This document shows, piece by piece, positions 6,300 to 6,933 of a stretch of DNA of 6,933 nt. The stretch comes from JBBRFH01 sp038224615. Lineage in GTDB: Bacteria > Planctomycetota > Phycisphaerae > Tepidisphaerales > Tepidisphaeraceae. Location of the stretch: positions 1 to 6,933 of the forward strand of contig JBBRFH010000188.1 of NCBI GenBank assembly GCA_038224615.1, given 5' to 3'. Position 1 is the first letter of the stretch, and the number at the start of each line of letters is the position of its first letter. The translations under genes were made by a program, and so were the position numbers. The notes under the pieces were generated by a model. That model was not told where the DNA came from and searched no databases. It worked only from the letters and a program-made list of their open reading frames with translations.

Positions 6300-6464
6300 T
6301 CACGACAGGTCCTCCGGCTTGGGGCAGAGAACGAATCTTTCGCCATCGCGCTTCTCGTTGGCCTGTTCGAGCCGATCGATCTTCTGATGCGCCAGGTACG
6401 CCTCGGGGCGCACGACGCGAAGCTCGAACCGCATGGAGTAGTTGCCCGCGTAAAGCCGGGTGCC
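6300..6464 (-). pseudogene. C-terminal tail of an unidentified gene, cut by a palindrome
   Basis: On the minus strand a frame ending at a TGA (6302-6300) reads about 50 plausible residues: GTRLYAGNYSMRFELRVVRP, then EAYLAHQKIDRLEQANEKRD and GERFVLCPKPEDLS. Composition (charged helix, ELRVV strand) is protein-like, unlike the other frames here. Upstream it runs into the palindromic element at 6456-6547, where the gene sense is lost. The segment MRFELRVVRPEAY is reminiscent of the last strand of cytochrome c oxidase subunit II (CuA domain), but the copper-ligand motif is not present, so that identity is a guess. A GTG overlapping the stop (GTGAGC) could have begun a following gene that is now replaced by the cstA fragment. 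Confidence 0.3.
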
Positions 6465-6547
6465 ACAGGTCGCGGTACGCCGAGACCTGTGCTCGAGGAC
6501 CGCACCGAAGGCGCAGGTCTGCGAGTACGCCGACCTGTGGCACCCGG
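6456..6547. repeat. Twin-palindrome (BIME/MITE-like) element
   Basis: The outer arms ccgggtgccacaggtc (6456-6471) and gacctgtggcacccgg (6532-6547) are perfect 16-mers. The pairing continues imperfectly to 6492 and from 6511, giving about 37-bp arms around an 18-nt loop. Within each arm, acaggtc/agacctg words repeat in opposite orientation, so each arm can also fold by itself. This is the usual geometry of paired REP sequences. No transposase is encoded in the window. Confidence 0.75.
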
Positions 6548-6683
6548 CACACGCTAGGAATCGAACGGATCGGAAGGAGGCTGAAGAAGATTCCGCACTT
6601 TTCCGCGATGAATCCGCCCCGCCAAATAAAAACCCGCGTCATAGACCTGAAAAACGCGATGAGTGAAATACAACCGCCGCGTT
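6548..6683. other. AT-enriched non-coding stretch, nothing recognised
   Basis: No convincing gene is seen. A 70-codon frame from the ATG at 6608 to the stop at 6820 exists, but most of it is the translation of the 41-bp repeat below, and it has no good Shine-Dalgarno. Runs such as aaataaaaaccc and gaaaaacgcg set this stretch apart from the GC-rich genes to the left. Confidence 0.4.
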
Positions 6684-6772
6684 TGAAGTCTAAAACATAT
6701 GTTTTCGATTCAAATCTGACAGATTCAAGTCGAAAACATATGTTTTCAATTCAAACCAGACAGTTTCAAGTT
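6684..6772. repeat. 41-bp direct repeat (2+ copies) carrying the palindrome AAAACATATGTTTT
   Basis: Copy one covers 6684-6724 and copy two 6725-6765; the start of a third (tcaagttgaa) follows to about 6772-6775. Each copy has aaaacatatgtttt (6692-6705 and 6733-6746), a perfect 14-bp palindrome, then attcaaa and a gacag(a/t)tt(c) segment. Around copy one the symmetry extends to tttgaag...ttcaaa (6682-6713). The block is AT-rich against its surroundings. Confidence 0.75.
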
Positions 6773-6870
6773 GAACGCGCGTGGGAATGTCCCCAATCCG
6801 CGCGTTTCGACTCGAAGTAGCAGATAGGCCCTGACCCCTTTGGACTTCTACCGCCTGTCGAGTTTCGTAG

Positions 6871-6933
6871 GGCACGCTATTGCGTGCCGCGGGTGCATCG
6901 GACGAACCGGGAAACGAACGGCACGCAATAGCG
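6871..6933. repeat. Inverted repeat at the window edge (GGCACGCTATTGCGTGCC type)
   Basis: cgctattgcgtgccg (6875-6889) is perfectly complementary to cggcacgcaatagcg (6919-6933), which ends with the window and may continue. The left arm also folds alone as ggcacg-ctattg-cgtgcc (6871-6888). This is another nested palindrome of the dispersed intergenic kind. Confidence 0.7.

Noticed and set aside
6073..6642. A 189-codon minus-strand frame
   Set aside because: It crosses the twin palindrome and is antisense to the cstA fragment, with Arg-rich composition typical of an out-of-frame reading. A different minus-strand frame in the same place looks more protein-like.
6161..6820. A 219-codon + strand frame ending in the 41-bp repeat
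   Set aside because: Its first part is an Arg/Pro-rich frame-shifted reading of cstA, and its last part is repeat translation (KTYVFDSN / KHMFSIQT); no family is recognised.
1..6933. tRNA, rRNA or known riboswitch
   Set aside because: I looked for cloverleaf-like GGTTCGAATCC arms and conserved rRNA words and saw none. Hairpins in the leaders do not match a riboswitch class I can recognise.

Overview
The window reads as a GC-rich bacterial chromosome, most probably from Planctomycetota (perhaps class Phycisphaerae). This is an inference from family features, not a database match. The two big proteins start with a short motif (EPLDRRVLMAA, QPLERRVMLAA) resembling the LEPR-XLL type N-terminus of large planctomycete extracellular proteins. 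They go straight into hemolysin-type GGxGxDxxx calcium-binding repeats, and the spacers are full of REP-like palindromes and short word-like tandem repeats.

Layout. Positions 1-26 hold a strong hairpin, probably the terminator of a gene left of the window. Positions 318-2213 and 2823-4802 are two tandem paralogues on the + strand. Each has the same architecture: LEPR-like N-terminus, short beta-rich segment, about 16-17 RTX nonapeptides, then a C-terminal (beta/alpha)8 glycoside-hydrolase-like domain with both clan GH-A type glutamates (WEIGNE and TEWN). Copy 2 also has a proline-rich linker. The 609-bp spacer between them contains nested hairpins, a 154-bp REP-like inverted repeat, an 8-bp tandem array and a possible promoter. 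Positions 4974-5924 encode an extended-SDR NAD-dependent sugar-nucleotide epimerase with a GTG start and a clear Shine-Dalgarno. The right end (about 6088-6933) looks decayed: a cstA 5' fragment of about 65 codons stops abruptly and abuts the minus-strand tail of another unidentified gene. Then come a twin-palindrome element, a 41-bp direct repeat in AT-rich sequence, and another inverted repeat at the window edge.

Function. The two paralogues are best read as secreted or cell-surface carbohydrate-active enzymes (substrate unknown) whose calcium-binding repeats may serve in folding or surface retention. The epimerase is cytoplasmic and would supply UDP-sugars for glycan synthesis. It has its own spacer and RBS, so a shared pathway with the hydrolase pair is only suggested by adjacency. 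The most unusual elements are the RTX-first / GH-last tandem pair and the intergenic 7-bp tandem arrays, each of which pairs with an upstream inverted arm.
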